The translations under genes were made by a program, and so were the position numbers. Source: Malus domestica (lineage: Eukaryota; Streptophyta; Magnoliopsida; Rosales; Rosaceae). Taken from it: a stretch of DNA of 64,000 nucleotides. Location: NCBI RefSeq assembly GCF_042453785.1, contig NC_091665.1, positions 6,087,501 to 6,151,500 of the forward strand, in the 5' to 3' direction. Shown here piece by piece: positions 33,984 to 43,983 of the stretch. Under the pieces are notes generated by a model that saw only the letters and a list, made by a program, of their open reading frames with translations, did not search any database and was not told the DNA's origin. How positions within the stretch are numbered: position 1 is the first letter of the stretch; each line of letters starts with the position of its first letter.

Positions 33984-34310
33984 TTTATTTTAGTATTCCT
34001 TTTTATCATGCATTTGTTAGATATTAGCACAATGATTGGATGGTATGCAAATTAATTGGATATTATGCAAGTTGATTGGATATTATGCAAGTTGATTGGA
34101 TATTATGCAAATTGATTATTTGTATGGTATTTTCCTTCATTAAAATATTTTAGTATTCCTTTTTATCATGCATTTGTTAGATATTAGCACAATGATTGGA
34201 TGGTATGCAAATTAATTGGATATTATGCAAGTTGATTGGATATTATGCAAGTTGATTGGATATTATGCAAATTGATTATTTGTATGGTATTTTCCTTCAT
34301 TAAAATATTT
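33984..34310. repeat. 160-bp direct tandem duplication between the two Harbinger genes
   Basis: TTTTAGTATTCCTTTTTATC to TTCCTTCATTAAAATATT occurs twice with a 160-base period (33987... and 34147...), the copies apparently identical. Each copy also contains four or five runs of GATTGGATATTATGCAA. It occupies the spacer between the transposase stop and the start of the second gene and has no coding content. Confidence 0.9.
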
Positions 34311-34321
34311 TTTGTTTAGGT

Positions 34322-35312
34322 ATGGATAACGAAAATATTTTGAATGCTACTCAAGAGCCAAAAGGAAGAAGGCGTAAATGGGAAGCATTTGAGGAAGAAG
34401 TATTACTAGGAGTTCTTGAGGATTTTGTTGCTCGGAAGCAACGGTGTGACACCGGTGCTTTCAAACAAGGTACTTTGGTTGAAATAGCAAAAGCTGTCAA
34501 TGTTTTATGTCCTCATTCAAATATAAAGGCAAATCCACATATTGAGTCCAAGTTGAAGAAATGGAAAAAAACATATAGTATGGTCGTTGACATGATAAAC
34601 ACAAGTGGATTTGCATGGAATGATGTCAAAAAGTGCGTTGAAGTTGACAGTGATGACGCATGGCAAACTTATGTGCAGGTTCATATCCTATTTTATTTAT
34701 GCATTAGTTATATTCTTGCTCCTATATTTGATACGCATGCTAAATTTTAGTTTTGCTATGTTGATATAATCTTAGAGAAATAAAGAAGCCGATGGATGGA
34801 GAAGCAAACCTTTTCCACTGTTTGATAGATTTGCATATATATTTGGAAAAGATCGGGCTACGGGTAATGTAGCCGAAACCCCTGCTCAAATGGTGGAGGA
34901 ACAAAGTCATGATCATGTTGGTGAAAGTGATATTGGAGGTGATAATTTTGTTTCTTCAATGAACCAACAAAGCCAACAAAGCACCCCATCTGAAAATAGC
35001 CAAAGAAAGAGGAAAAGAGCTGTGGGAAGTTCAAGTGATGGAACCGAGGCAATTATCAGTGGACTGAAAGATTTTTATGTTGAAAGTGGGAAGAGGATGC
35101 AAATGGTAACTGAAGCTTTAGTTCAAGGTACTGCAGATCATACTGACATAGCTAATGAACTTGAAGCAATGGGTCTCTCTCCTATGGATCAAATTGATGC
35201 ATTGTCTCTTATTTTGGATAAACCAAAAAATGTGGGAGTGTTCAGGGCAATCAAACCGGAACTCAAGAAAGTGTTCGTCCAAAGACTTTTAAGAGACAAC
35301 GCAAGCGGATGA
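34322..35312 (+). CDS. Myb/SANT-like DNA-binding protein of PIF/Harbinger (ORF for element mobilisation)
   Basis: Two exons, 34322-34678 and 34776-35312, giving 297 residues. Residues about 15-100 form a Myb_DNA-bind_3 type domain: RRKWEAFEEEVLLGVLEDFV, ESKLKKWKKTYSMVVDMINT and GFAWNDVKKCVEVDSDDAW; the second exon begins RNKEADGWRSKPFPLFDRFA and then YIFGKDRATG. This arrangement also occurs in host proteins derived from such elements. The middle is Ser/Gln-rich and contains the basic cluster SQRKRKRAVG, a likely nuclear signal. In known PIF/Pong systems this partner binds the element ends and brings the transposase into the nucleus. Same strand as the transposase gene and about 360 bases downstream of it. 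Confidence 0.88.
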
Positions 35313-35939
35313 GGATTTTGGCTAATGTTAACATGGATGTATTTTATTAACGTTAACATGGATGTATTTTATTAATCATACAGTCTTATGTTATGACTTA
35401 TAACTTAGCTTTGCACTAGTATTTTGGCTTATGTTAACTAGCCATTTTGTAAATTATGGAGATCTATTTTGGCTAATGTTAACTAATGTTAACTAGGATT
35501 TTCTAAATTATGGAGATCTTATGTACTTGTATTTGTTGAAGTTGCATGTATTGGCCACTATTATTTTTCTTCTGTTGGGTGATAGAGTTTAAATCAAGCT
35601 ACATTTGCAAATTAAACCCAATTCTATTAGCAGGTAATAGAAACAAAACAATTGTCAATTTTTTTTAAGATTCATAATATACATGGCAAAAATATGCTCC
35701 AATTAACCCATATCATGAGATTTGTAGCATTACTCTATTACACAATGACAAAAATTTGTAGTCCTAGTCTAAGCAAACACAAATCTGGTGAACAGTACTG
35801 TTTTTCTTATCCTGCTTCTTAGTCCGAGACTGCACCAAACGCTTCACTAAGTTAGTCCAGCTTAGTCCAGTCTAAGCCAGTCCAGCTTAGTCCCGGCAGC
35901 TAGTCCAGTCCGAGACAGTCCGGCGCAACAAACGCACCC

Positions 35940-37522
35940 TTTATGTTCTGATTTTTTTTAATCATTTTACCTTTTCAGTCCACGTGTTTGTCATCCGTTT
36001 TCATTTTTGCTTCGCTGCCCTTTTCGTGTCAACTCGTGTTGTTCCAGTTGCTTCCATTTGTTTCCAAAGATTCCACGCGTTGTTCATCGACGAATGCTTT
36101 CTTTTTCGTTATTTTTGGTGCAGATATGAAGAGGATTTGTGAAGTGCCAGTGATTTCATGGTAAGTTTCTTTGAACAGATTTGAGAATTTGGGATCGTTT
36201 GGGGTGTTTTGAAGTTTTTTTTATTGGGAAAAGAAACCCTTGCTTCCTCCCGCAATTTGTGCGCTTAGTTCTCAATTGGGTTCACAGTAAAAACCCATAA
36301 ACTTTAGGTACGAAAATTTCAAAATTTTTTTGTGTTTTTTTTATTTCTTTTCAATATTAATTTCTTATTAAATTATTATTTTTGATAAACCTATTTAGAA
36401 TCTAATCTGGGTTTTGTCTGGATTCCAGAGTAAAAACCTTGAAACTTAAAGGTAAGAAAATTTCAATTTTTTTTTATATTCATTTTCAGTGTTACTCTGT
36501 GATTAATATTATTATGGGTTTTCCAGAAATGCTATTCTTGCCGAAGACCTGCCATGTAAGTGATTTAATTTTTGCTTTTCGAATTTCGACTTTTCATGCA
36601 TAATTATGAATATGTAGATGATTTGAGGGTAATTGTTTTTTACTTAATCTCCAATTCAAAGTGAAGGATATTGAGTTTTGTTATCATTTTAGTTAAAATG
36701 TGTCACCATTTTAGTTAAATTTAATCCCTAATTGATCTGACTAACCAGCCAAAAACAATTATACTCAAAATGTCCGCAAATAGATGGAATTCTATTAATG
36801 AAAACTAATCCTTAATGCTTCATCGGTTCTGTTGTGGGATCTCCATATAGCAAATTTATCCTAGTCTGTATTTCAAAAATCATAGGTTAGATTGACTACT
36901 CTAGCTATACAATTCTTCCGTGTATGCTTTCCCTGATTGATATAAAATCATACATGAATCTTCTGATTCAAATACTGTAGCTAATAAACAGATGAAATTA
37001 ATTTGCAAAATTGGGTTCTGACATTTGGAAATTAGTTTGAAAGCATGTTTTTCTATATAGTGTTAAATATATGCACAAATGTATTAAAAAATTTACATGC
37101 TTTTGGGCAACTATTTTTGAGGTAGGTGAAGTCCTTCTGTTGCATTGATACATCTATATCTTCAATTAACTTAGTCTATTAACATTCAAATGAATTAAGA
37201 TGTAATATTGTCACATGAAAGTCAGTACTTGCTGACCACATTTACACATCACAGAACACATGAACTACATTTTTCTTGGTTCTGCTTTTAAAAAAGAGAC
37301 CTTTAACGAAAAACACCTGGTACTGTTCACTTTAACGAAAAACCATATTTTTACACTAAAAAGTCAATCTTGGTACTATTCACTTTACCTTTTATTTTGT
37401 CATTATCATTAAAACTCAAAGTTTTCAAGCTCTTTTCATTAGTTTTCCTTTTAAAAAAATATAGTTAACAAATTCACCGATTTGGTAAAGTGCTTTTATA
37501 TGCACTTTAGAATTGTGATATC
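35940..37522. other. Helitron interior, non-coding, with MITE copy
   Basis: No open gene. Short exon-like islands with splice-like borders (for example CTTGCCGAAGACCTGCCATG before GTAAGTG near 36558, and GATATGAAGAGGATTTG near 36123) hint at captured host exons but are too short to assign. A family A MITE lies at 37294-37450 in inverted orientation. Confidence 0.4.
37294..37450. repeat. MULE-type MITE (family A), copy 2, inverted
   Basis: Reverse-complement of the family seen at 28491 and 58324: CTTTAACGAAAAACACCTGG at the left, AAAAAGTCAATCTTGGTACT in the middle and CTCTTTTCATTAGTTTTCC at the right. Non-coding. Confidence 0.8.
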
Positions 37523-37679
37523 TATTAAGGGTAATATTGTCAATACACTATCAAGGGATAATACTTAGAGGTTAAGGAAAGTTGTTATTTGTTATGAGTT
37601 AGTTAGTCTACACAAGTATATATATACTTTTAGATTGTAATCTTATTTGATTGAGAAAATGAAAATATGTTTTTCAATA
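37523..37679 (+). repeat. 5' LTR, 157 bp
   Basis: Starts TATTAAGGGTAATATTG and ends GTTTTTCAATA. It contains a TATATATACTTTTAG promoter-like stretch and a TTATTTGATTGAGAAAATG downstream part. It is followed at once by the tRNA-Met-like primer site. Confidence 0.93.
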
Positions 37680-37690
37680 TGGTATCACTC
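37680..37690 (+). promoter_or_regulatory. retrotransposon primer-binding site
   Basis: TGGTATCACTC immediately after the 5' LTR resembles the complement of the initiator tRNA-Met 3' end (TGGTATCAGAG), with differences at the last bases. It is used to prime minus-strand DNA synthesis. Confidence 0.75.
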
Positions 37691-37823
37691 GCCCTCGTCT
37701 GACGACCTCTCTCTTCGATCCCAAATCTTCCCGCTTCTCTGCTACTCCGATCTTGATCTCAGATCTTGTTGAGTTTGATCTCCGATCTTGTTGTTCTTGA
37801 TTTTCTTCTCTGCATCTCTGCTC

Positions 37824-40800
37824 ATGGCTCCTGCCGTCTCTTCCTCTACGGCATCGGATTCTCCAATTCTTCCACCGTCGGAAGCTTCAAACCCTAATTC
37901 CTTGAATTCTACCTCAATTACCATACAGAACATTGGATCTATGGTTCCGATCAAGCTTACCACTACCAATTACCTAACATGGAGTGCTCTCTTTGCTCCA
38001 ATTTTTCGTCGATACAACCTCACCGGTTTGATTGATGGTTCTTCGCCGGCGCCGCCTCAATTTCTCATCGACTCCTCCGGAAATCGCAGTCTTAATCCGG
38101 CGTATGTTGCTTGGTTTGAGAATGATCAGAATATTCTCATCTGGCTCAATTCGACTCTCTCGGAATCCCTAATTCCTTATACTGTTGGCGTTTCCTCGGC
38201 TCGAGAACTATGGGCCAAATTGGAGTCTCGTCTTGCTGCTGCCTCGCATTCTCACATCCACGAACTTAGATCTCGCCTTCGCAGTCTCACCAAAGGAGAT
38301 CTCACAGCCGCTCAATATCTTCAACGCACTGAGGAGATTGCTGATGCTCTTGCTAGTGCTGGTGCTCCAATTGAAGATTCAGAGCTGATTTCTGTCATTT
38401 TACATGGCTTACCTCCTGAATTTGACTCGTTTGTGGATGCCATTCAGTTTTGTCTTGGTTCAACTACCATGGATGAACTCCATGGTTTGCTTCTTAGCAA
38501 AGAGATTCAATTGACAAATCGCAAGCAAAGTCCACCGGTGCCTTCCTTTCAGGCCTACAACACCTCCACTGGTCTTCTTCCTCTGCTTGTTCCTTCTATC
38601 TCTCACGGCTATGTTGCTCAGCAGTCGTTCTCCTCTCACAATCAAAACCGTGGACTGGATCGCAACTTTACTCGAGGCAATCATCAATCTCGTGGCAATT
38701 TCAGGCAAAACAACAATCCGCGATTCTCCAATTTCCCTCGAGGCAACAATCAGCGTTTCAATCGGGGCCCTCGGTCCAACTTTTCATCCAACAGGAAACT
38801 TTCTTGTCAAATATGTCGTCAATTTGATCATGAGGCTTGTGACTGTCCTCATCGCATGGACCCTCACTATACTGGCAAGTCATCCCAAACTGCGTTGGTT
38901 GCCAACACCTCCACCTCCTCCTCTCCATGGATTGTCGACTTTGGCGCTACTTCTCATATGACCAATAACTATGCCACTCTCCAGAATCCTGAAGTCTACA
39001 CAGGGCTTGAACAAGTGTATATCGGTGATGGCAAAGGTTTGCCTATCACTCACACTGGCTCTTCTTCCATTCCCACTTCACATAGTAATTTTGCACTAAA
39101 AAATGTTTTATTTGTGCCTGATCTGAAGCATAATCTCCTCTCTGCAAATCAATTTCTTATTGATAATCAATGCTCTATGCATCTTTATCCCTCTCACTTT
39201 ACTGTGAAGGATCTTTCTTCGGGGAGGATGCGTTTTAAAAGTCCTGTTCAGCATGGCTTCTATCCGTTTTATCCTTCATCTCACACTGGTGCCAAGCATT
39301 CAGCTCTTACTGCTACTCCAAAAGCTTCCCGGACTCTGTGGCATGGACGGTTGGGCCATCCTTCAGTCAAGATTTTAAATAAGCTTGCCTCTAAATCTTG
39401 TATCTCTGTGTTCCCACAAAAGACCTCTTCTTTTTGCTCAGCTTGTGCATTAGGAAAGTGTTCTAGATTGCCATTTGTATCCACTACATGTACTACCACG
39501 AAACCGTTAGAACTCATTCATACCGATGTTTGGGGACTCTCACCTATACCTTCTCAGGATGGTTTTCGGTATTATGTCATATTTGTGGATGATTTTACTC
39601 GATACTGTTGGTTCTTCCCTCTGAGATACAAATCTGATGTACTTTCAGTCTTCATGAAATATAAATCTTTGGTTGAAAATACGCTGTGCACCAAAATTAT
39701 TACCTTGCGATCTGATTCTGGTGGTGAATACATGAGTACTCTTTTCTCTACTTTTTTGGCACAACATGGCATCCAGCATCAGTTATCTTGTCCTCACACA
39801 CCCGAGCAAAATGGATGTGCTGAACGCAAACACAGGCATATTGTGGAAACTGCCCGGACTCTTTTTGCAGAATCTAAAGTTCCTCATTTATATTGGGTTG
39901 AGGTTTTTGCAGCTGCAATCTATCTCATCAACAGGTTACCTACTCTCTCTCGGCCCTCACCTTAGGAGTCTCTTTTCAAGACATTGCCTTGTTATGGTAC
40001 ACTCAGACTTTTTGGTTGCCTTTGCTTTCCGTGGTTAAAGCCGTATGCTTCTTCTAAGTTGGATGCTAAGAGCAAGCCCTGTGTTTTCTTGGGCTACAGT
40101 CTTAATCATAAGGGGTACAAATGTCTTGATCCAGCTACAGGACGCATTTATATCTCCCGGCATGTTCTCTTTGATGAAAGTAAGTTTCCATTTTCTAATC
40201 TTTCTTCTTCCTCTCCTCCTTCCCCATTCCAACCTGCAAGTTCATCCTCTGATATTCCATCTTCCTTAACCTTTACTTCTCTTCCTCCTTCCTCCTCCTC
40301 ATCTTCTTTCTCTGGCCCATCATCCTTCCCTCCTCCCCCTGCACCACCGGCATCCTCATCACCCTCTGCGCCATCCTCCTCCCCTTCTTCCCCTGCACCA
40401 CCACCACTTCCATCTTCCTCCATCAATACTCACCCTATGCAAACCCGTTCTAAGTCCGGCATTTCCAAACCTAAAGCCTTTACTGCCACCAATCATCCTC
40501 TTCCCTCTCATTTGTCTCTGGATTATATTCCTACCACCTATCTCCAAGCATCTAAACACCCTCATTGGCGCCAAGCAATGCAGGAGGAATTCAATGCTCT
40601 TCTTCATACTCAAACCTGGTCCCTGGTTCCATATCACTCTTCCCAGAATATAGTTGGCTGCAAATGGGTGTTTCGTATCAAACGAAAACCCAATGGCTCC
40701 ATCGATCGCTACAAGGCTCGGTTGGTTGCCAAGGGCTTTCACCAACAGGAAGGTATCAATTACACTGAAACGTTTAGCCTTGTGGCTAAACCTGTGACAA

Positions 40801-42110
40801 TTCGCCTCTTACTCACCCTTGCTGCTCAATTTGATTGGTTTCTGCACCAACTTGATGTCAGTAATGCATTCTTACATGGCACTCTTTCTGAATCTGTGTT
40901 TATGCAACAACCACCCGGCTTTGCAGACTCTACCAAGCCCCATCATGTGTGCCAGCTTCATAAGTCGTTATATGGTCTGAAACAAGCTCCCCGAGCTTGG
41001 TATGATAAACTCCATGCTGCTCTTGCTTCTCTTGGATTTGTTGGTTCTCAAAGTGACCACTCTCTGTTTGTCAAAAAGGACAAAGCCTTGGTATTTGTTC
41101 TTGTGTATGTGGACGACATTCTGGTTACAGGGCCCTCTTCTGTTGATTGTCAACATGTGATCACTCAGCCCAGCAGTTTGTTTCCTATTAAGGATCTTGG
41201 TCCTTTACACTATTTTCTCGGTCTTGAGGTCAAGCGCTCTTCTACTGGCATTTTCCTATCCCAAACTAAATATATTCTGGATTTGCTTCACAAAGCCAAA
41301 ATGGTTGGTGCAAAACCCTGCAACACACCACTGAGCACCTCTAAGATTGATCATGCTTCTCCTCTTCTTGACAATGCTTCTGAGTACAGGTCATTGGTGG
41401 GTGCTCTTCAGTATCTAACTTGGACAAGGCCGGATCTTAGTTTCGTTGTCAACCTTGTTTGCCAATTCATGCACACTCCCAAAGTCTCTCACTTCCAAGC
41501 TGTCAAGCGTATCCTCCGGTATCTTAAGGGCACCATTGATCACGGTCTCTGGTTCTCGAAGTGCTCCTCTGTTCCATCACTCAAGGCCTTTTCTGATGCT
41601 GACTGGGTTGGTTGTGAGTTAGATAGGAGATCCACTGGTGGTTACTGCATTTTTCTGGGTAATTCTCTCATTAGTTGGAGCGCTAAAAAGCAACCCACTG
41701 TTGCTCGTTCCTCTACCGAGGCAGAGTATCGCTCCCTTGCCAACACTGCCTCTGAGATCACTTGGATTTGTCAATTACTTGCTGACATTGGCTATTGTCT
41801 GCCTTGTTCTCCTCAGCTTTGGTGTGATAACGTCTCTGCTATATCCCTTGCCAAGAATCCTGTTTTTCATGCTCGGACCAAGCATGTTGAGCTTGATTAT
41901 CATTACATCCGTGAACAAGTAGTTGCCAAGCACATCTCCCTTCACTACATCTGCTCCCAAGACCAAGTGGCCGATATCTGTACAAAATCTTTAGCTACAA
42001 CACGTTTTTTGTTTCTCCGGGACAAACTGCAACTTCGGGTTCCCAAGTTTCGTTTGAGGGGGGATATTAAGGGTAATATTGTCAATACACTATCAAGGGA
42101 TAATACTTAG
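37824..42110 (+). pseudogene. copia gag-pol polyprotein with one stop codon
   Basis: A single frame of about 1,428 codons from ATG 37824 to the stop at 42108-42110, broken only by TAG at 39963-39965. Domains: gag (LTTTNYLTWSALFAPIFRRY near 50, LNSTLSESLIPYTVG, SDSELISVILHGLPPEFDSF-like block); knuckle CQICRQFDHEACDC; protease WIVDFGATSHMT; pre-integrase LWHGRLGHPSVKIL; integrase HTDVWGLSPIPS, FVDDFTRYCWF, TPEQNGCAERKHRH; RT CKWVFRIKRKPNGSIDRYKA, QLDVSNAFLHGTL, YVDDILVTG; RNase H FSDADWVGCELDRRSTGGY, SSTEAEYRSLA, HARTKHVELDYHYIREQ. Odd points: the stop falls in the integrase C-terminal region, and the protease signature is DFG where D-S/T-G is expected. A Ser/Pro-rich linker (about 40195-40430) separates integrase and RT. 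Confidence 0.92.
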
Positions 42111-42217
42111 AGGTTAAGGAAAGTTGTTATTTGTTATGAGTTAGTCTACACAAGTATATATATACTTTTAGATTGTAATCTTATTTGATTGAGAAAATGA
42201 AAATATGTTTTTCAATA
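42065..42217 (+). repeat. 3' LTR, 153 bp
   Basis: Identical by eye to the 5' LTR except for a missing TAGT within GAGTTAGTTAGTC. It is preceded by the polypurine tract and followed by the ATATC target duplication. Its first 46 bases also encode the end of the polyprotein frame. Confidence 0.93.
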
Positions 42218-42222
42218 ATATC

Positions 42223-43440
42223 TTCCCAATTTCTGTATAAATTGTGTTTCCATCATTAGGGTCCTCTAATTATGTACAATCTAGACAGATTCACTGTCTA
42301 ATTATAAGTTTGTAGCTTCTCTACAATTTAAAAAGCAAGAAGATAAGTATTAATGGTGTGAATTAAAAACATGTAAAAAAATATTATTTATAATTGAACA
42401 ATCTTATGTCAAACAAGTTCTTAAGATAACACTCAAACATAAGAATGACATAATATGTAACTTCGATAAAATTGCTGTAACGGTACAAAATTTTGTGCTA
42501 CAAAACCTTACACATGTGTTTATAGTTCTTAGATACTTAACAGATGTAATTAGTTTTTTCTTTTTTTTAACAGATATTTGTGTCCCAAGCGACATACAGA
42601 ATAATTTACAATGTCTTCAGCTTCTATTGATCTGGCCCAGTTTACAGCTTAGGGGAAAGAAGTAATACTCTCTCTCTCTCTCTGTAATGATTTATTCAGA
42701 TTTCTCAATGTATGAGTGCTGCTTAAATTCGTATCTATCATTCGTGTTTAATTTTTAATAATTGATGTTTCAAAATGATGATATAATGGTAATGTTATTG
42801 GGTTTGTTTTGGTTTCTATCACCTATAGTATGTGTTTATCTCAGTCTACCAAAATATTAATCACCACATCAGTTCAATAGTAATTTTATGTATAATTTCT
42901 TTGTGACTTTCTACAGAACTTGGAATCAGACATAACATGTATGATGAATAAGAAACTCATACACAGAATGACCCCACCAAGGTATATGCAAATTAAAATC
43001 ATAACTTGCGTCAATAGATAAGTATAAATTATTTTTTAGCACACAACTTTGACATAATAATTTGTCCCATAATTTATAAACATATTATACAGATTTCAGC
43101 TACTTGGCAATCAACGACTAATATCACTTCTAAGAAGGCAAGATCAACATATGGCATGTCAGAGCAGTATATTTTTCACAAACAGATGGTAAAATTGTAC
43201 ACATCACATTAGGCAAGTTTCAATCTTTTCTACTTCCATTTTAACACATTTCTAATTAACATTTCGTACGAAATTTTGATTACACTTTATTTATATATTT
43301 GATTTCAGAAAGTCGAATTACCACCTAGGAAAAAAATGAACTCCGGTTATAAGGTGACTTCACCTCTCTCTCCACTCTCTCTACCAAAACTCAGTTTTGA
43401 ACTTCTTATGCATATTTTTTTTTTATTCATTGGCTAACTG
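42223..43440. other. Helitron interior with exon-like islands
   Basis: AT-rich, no complete gene. Several islands look like former exons bounded by AG/GT: near 42573-42655 (CAGATATTTGTGTCCCAAGC), 42916-42980 (AACTTGGAATCAGACATAAC) and 43094-43190 (ATTTCAGCTACTTGGCAATC). They may belong to the same captured gene as the U-box fragment downstream, but I cannot assign them. A CT microsatellite lies at 42669-42683. Confidence 0.35.
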
Positions 43441-43457
43441 TCTTTATTATCTTTTAC

Positions 43458-43690
43458 AGTTGTATTCACAACTGTACAAGACACTCCGGAATTTGTTACA
43501 ACAAAATGTCAATTTTTCCTTCTTTGGAAACATCTCAAGCTAGGAACAACTCTGTTATCCAAGCTTTACATTCATTGCATATAACAATTGAAAAGGCTAA
43601 TAATGTTTTTCAACACTGTTTAGCATGTAGCAAGCTTTGTTTGACTGTATACTCTCAATACTGCATTTGTCAATTATGCAGTTATCATTA
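43458..43690 (+). pseudogene. captured U-box E3 ligase fragment (PUB45/PUB6-like N-terminal region)
   Basis: After an acceptor-like TTTTACAG the sequence reads LYSQLYKTLRNLLQQNV. In an overlapping frame (from 43506) it continues as IFPSLETSQARNNSVIQALH and SLHITIEKANNVFQHCLACS, then KLCL. This matches the pattern of plant U-box proteins of the PUB5/6/7/45 group (IFP..EA.RPR..SGIQALC.LN.ALEKAK..LQHCSE.SKLYLA). A frame change near 43510 and loss of everything downstream make it non-functional. It lies just inside the Helitron 3' end, a usual place for captured exons. Identification is from memory of the family. Confidence 0.65.
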
Positions 43691-43882
43691 GTTCAACTTT
43701 TTGAATAAACAATTATCTTATACGTTACACTTTGAAAAAATAGATCTTTTTTTTAGTATCCAAATATTCTCGTTAATGATAAATTTACATATAAATTGCA
43801 TTGCCATTCGTAATGTTCTGTTTTTCACTCAAACATTGTTTATGAAAATTGAAGCTATAAAATATTTTATATAATTTTCAAT

Positions 43883-43913
43883 CTCGCAGCAACGCGCGGG
43901 TACAAATTTCTAG
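43883..43913 (+). mobile_element. Helitron 3' hairpin and CTAG terminus
   Basis: CTCGC and GCGGG pair around AGCAACGC, then about 10 bases, then CTAG and host T. It is the same structure and nearly the same sequence as 10024-10053, which makes them relatives. Confidence 0.85.
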
Positions 43914-43915
43914 TT

Positions 43916-43983
43916 AGGTTCTAATAGGGTTTTGGGAAGGAATTAGGTTCTAATAGGGTTTTGGAAAGGAATTAGGTTCTAAC
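43916..43983. repeat. 31-bp tandem repeat shared with the HPRT leader
   Basis: Two full units of GGTTCTAATAGGGTTTTGG plus RAAGGAATTA, and a partial third, follow the Helitron end. The same unit stands at 28456-28484, directly upstream of the HPRT gene, preceded by a partial unit (TTTTTGGGAAGGAATTA). The array was therefore split by the insertion. Confidence 0.85.

Larger units (their letters stand above)
28805..35939 (+). mobile_element. PIF/Harbinger transposon, apparently complete (7.1 kb)
   Basis: Left end GGGCACGTTTGTTTGACAGG and right end (inverted) GGGTGCGTTTGTTGCGCCGG are matching terminal inverted repeats. Subterminal GGACTGGACTAG words occur at both ends. TTT precedes and follows the element, a 3-bp target duplication. 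It carries both genes that the superfamily needs: a DDE transposase (32579-33961) and a Myb/SANT-like protein (34322-35312), both open. A GC-rich first exon (about 28900-29120, donor GTAAGC at 29121) and a small exon (32305-32353) flank an intron filled with TG satellite. Confidence 0.9.
37523..42217 (+). mobile_element. Ty1/copia LTR retrotransposon, young, with non-canonical TA...TA LTR ends
   Basis: LTRs at 37523-37679 and 42065-42217 are identical by eye apart from one 4-base (TAGT) indel. Both start TATTAAGG and end TTTTTCAATA. ATATC directly precedes the 5' LTR (37518-37522) and follows the 3' LTR (42218-42222), a perfect 5-bp target duplication, so the TA...TA ends are real. A primer-binding site TGGTATCACTC (37680) and a polypurine tract GAGGGGGGA (42056-42064) sit in the expected places. 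Full copia gene order is present. The short LTRs (about 155 bp) suggest the Ale/Retrofit group (inference). Confidence 0.95.
28640..43913 (+). mobile_element. Helitron-like element with nested transposons and captured gene fragment
   Basis: The 3' end is textbook: hairpin CTCGCAGCAACGCGCGGG (43883-43900), TACAAATTTC spacer region, CTAG at 43910-43913, then T. The proposed 5' end is TCTTTTTATATATACTAAAA (about 28640), which resembles Helitron starts but sits against a MITE, so the exact base is uncertain. Copies of a 31-bp host repeat (GGTTCTAATAGGGTTTTGG...) lie on both outer sides (28437-28484 and 43916-43980), which supports an insertion into one short tandem array. Nested inside are a PIF/Harbinger element, a copia element and a family A MITE. 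No Rep/helicase ORF is seen, so the Helitron is non-autonomous. Confidence 0.65.

Noticed and set aside
28730-36010. Similarity of DNA on the two sides of the Harbinger element (GTTMTGATTTTTTTT...CATTTTA) taken as a long target duplication
   Set aside because: Harbinger makes 3-bp duplications. The likeness is partial and T-rich, so it is more likely an internal repeat of the Helitron or chance.
40148-40426. Acidic Glu/Gly-rich minus-strand frame
   Set aside because: Reverse of the Ser/Pro-rich linker between integrase and RT in the copia polyprotein.
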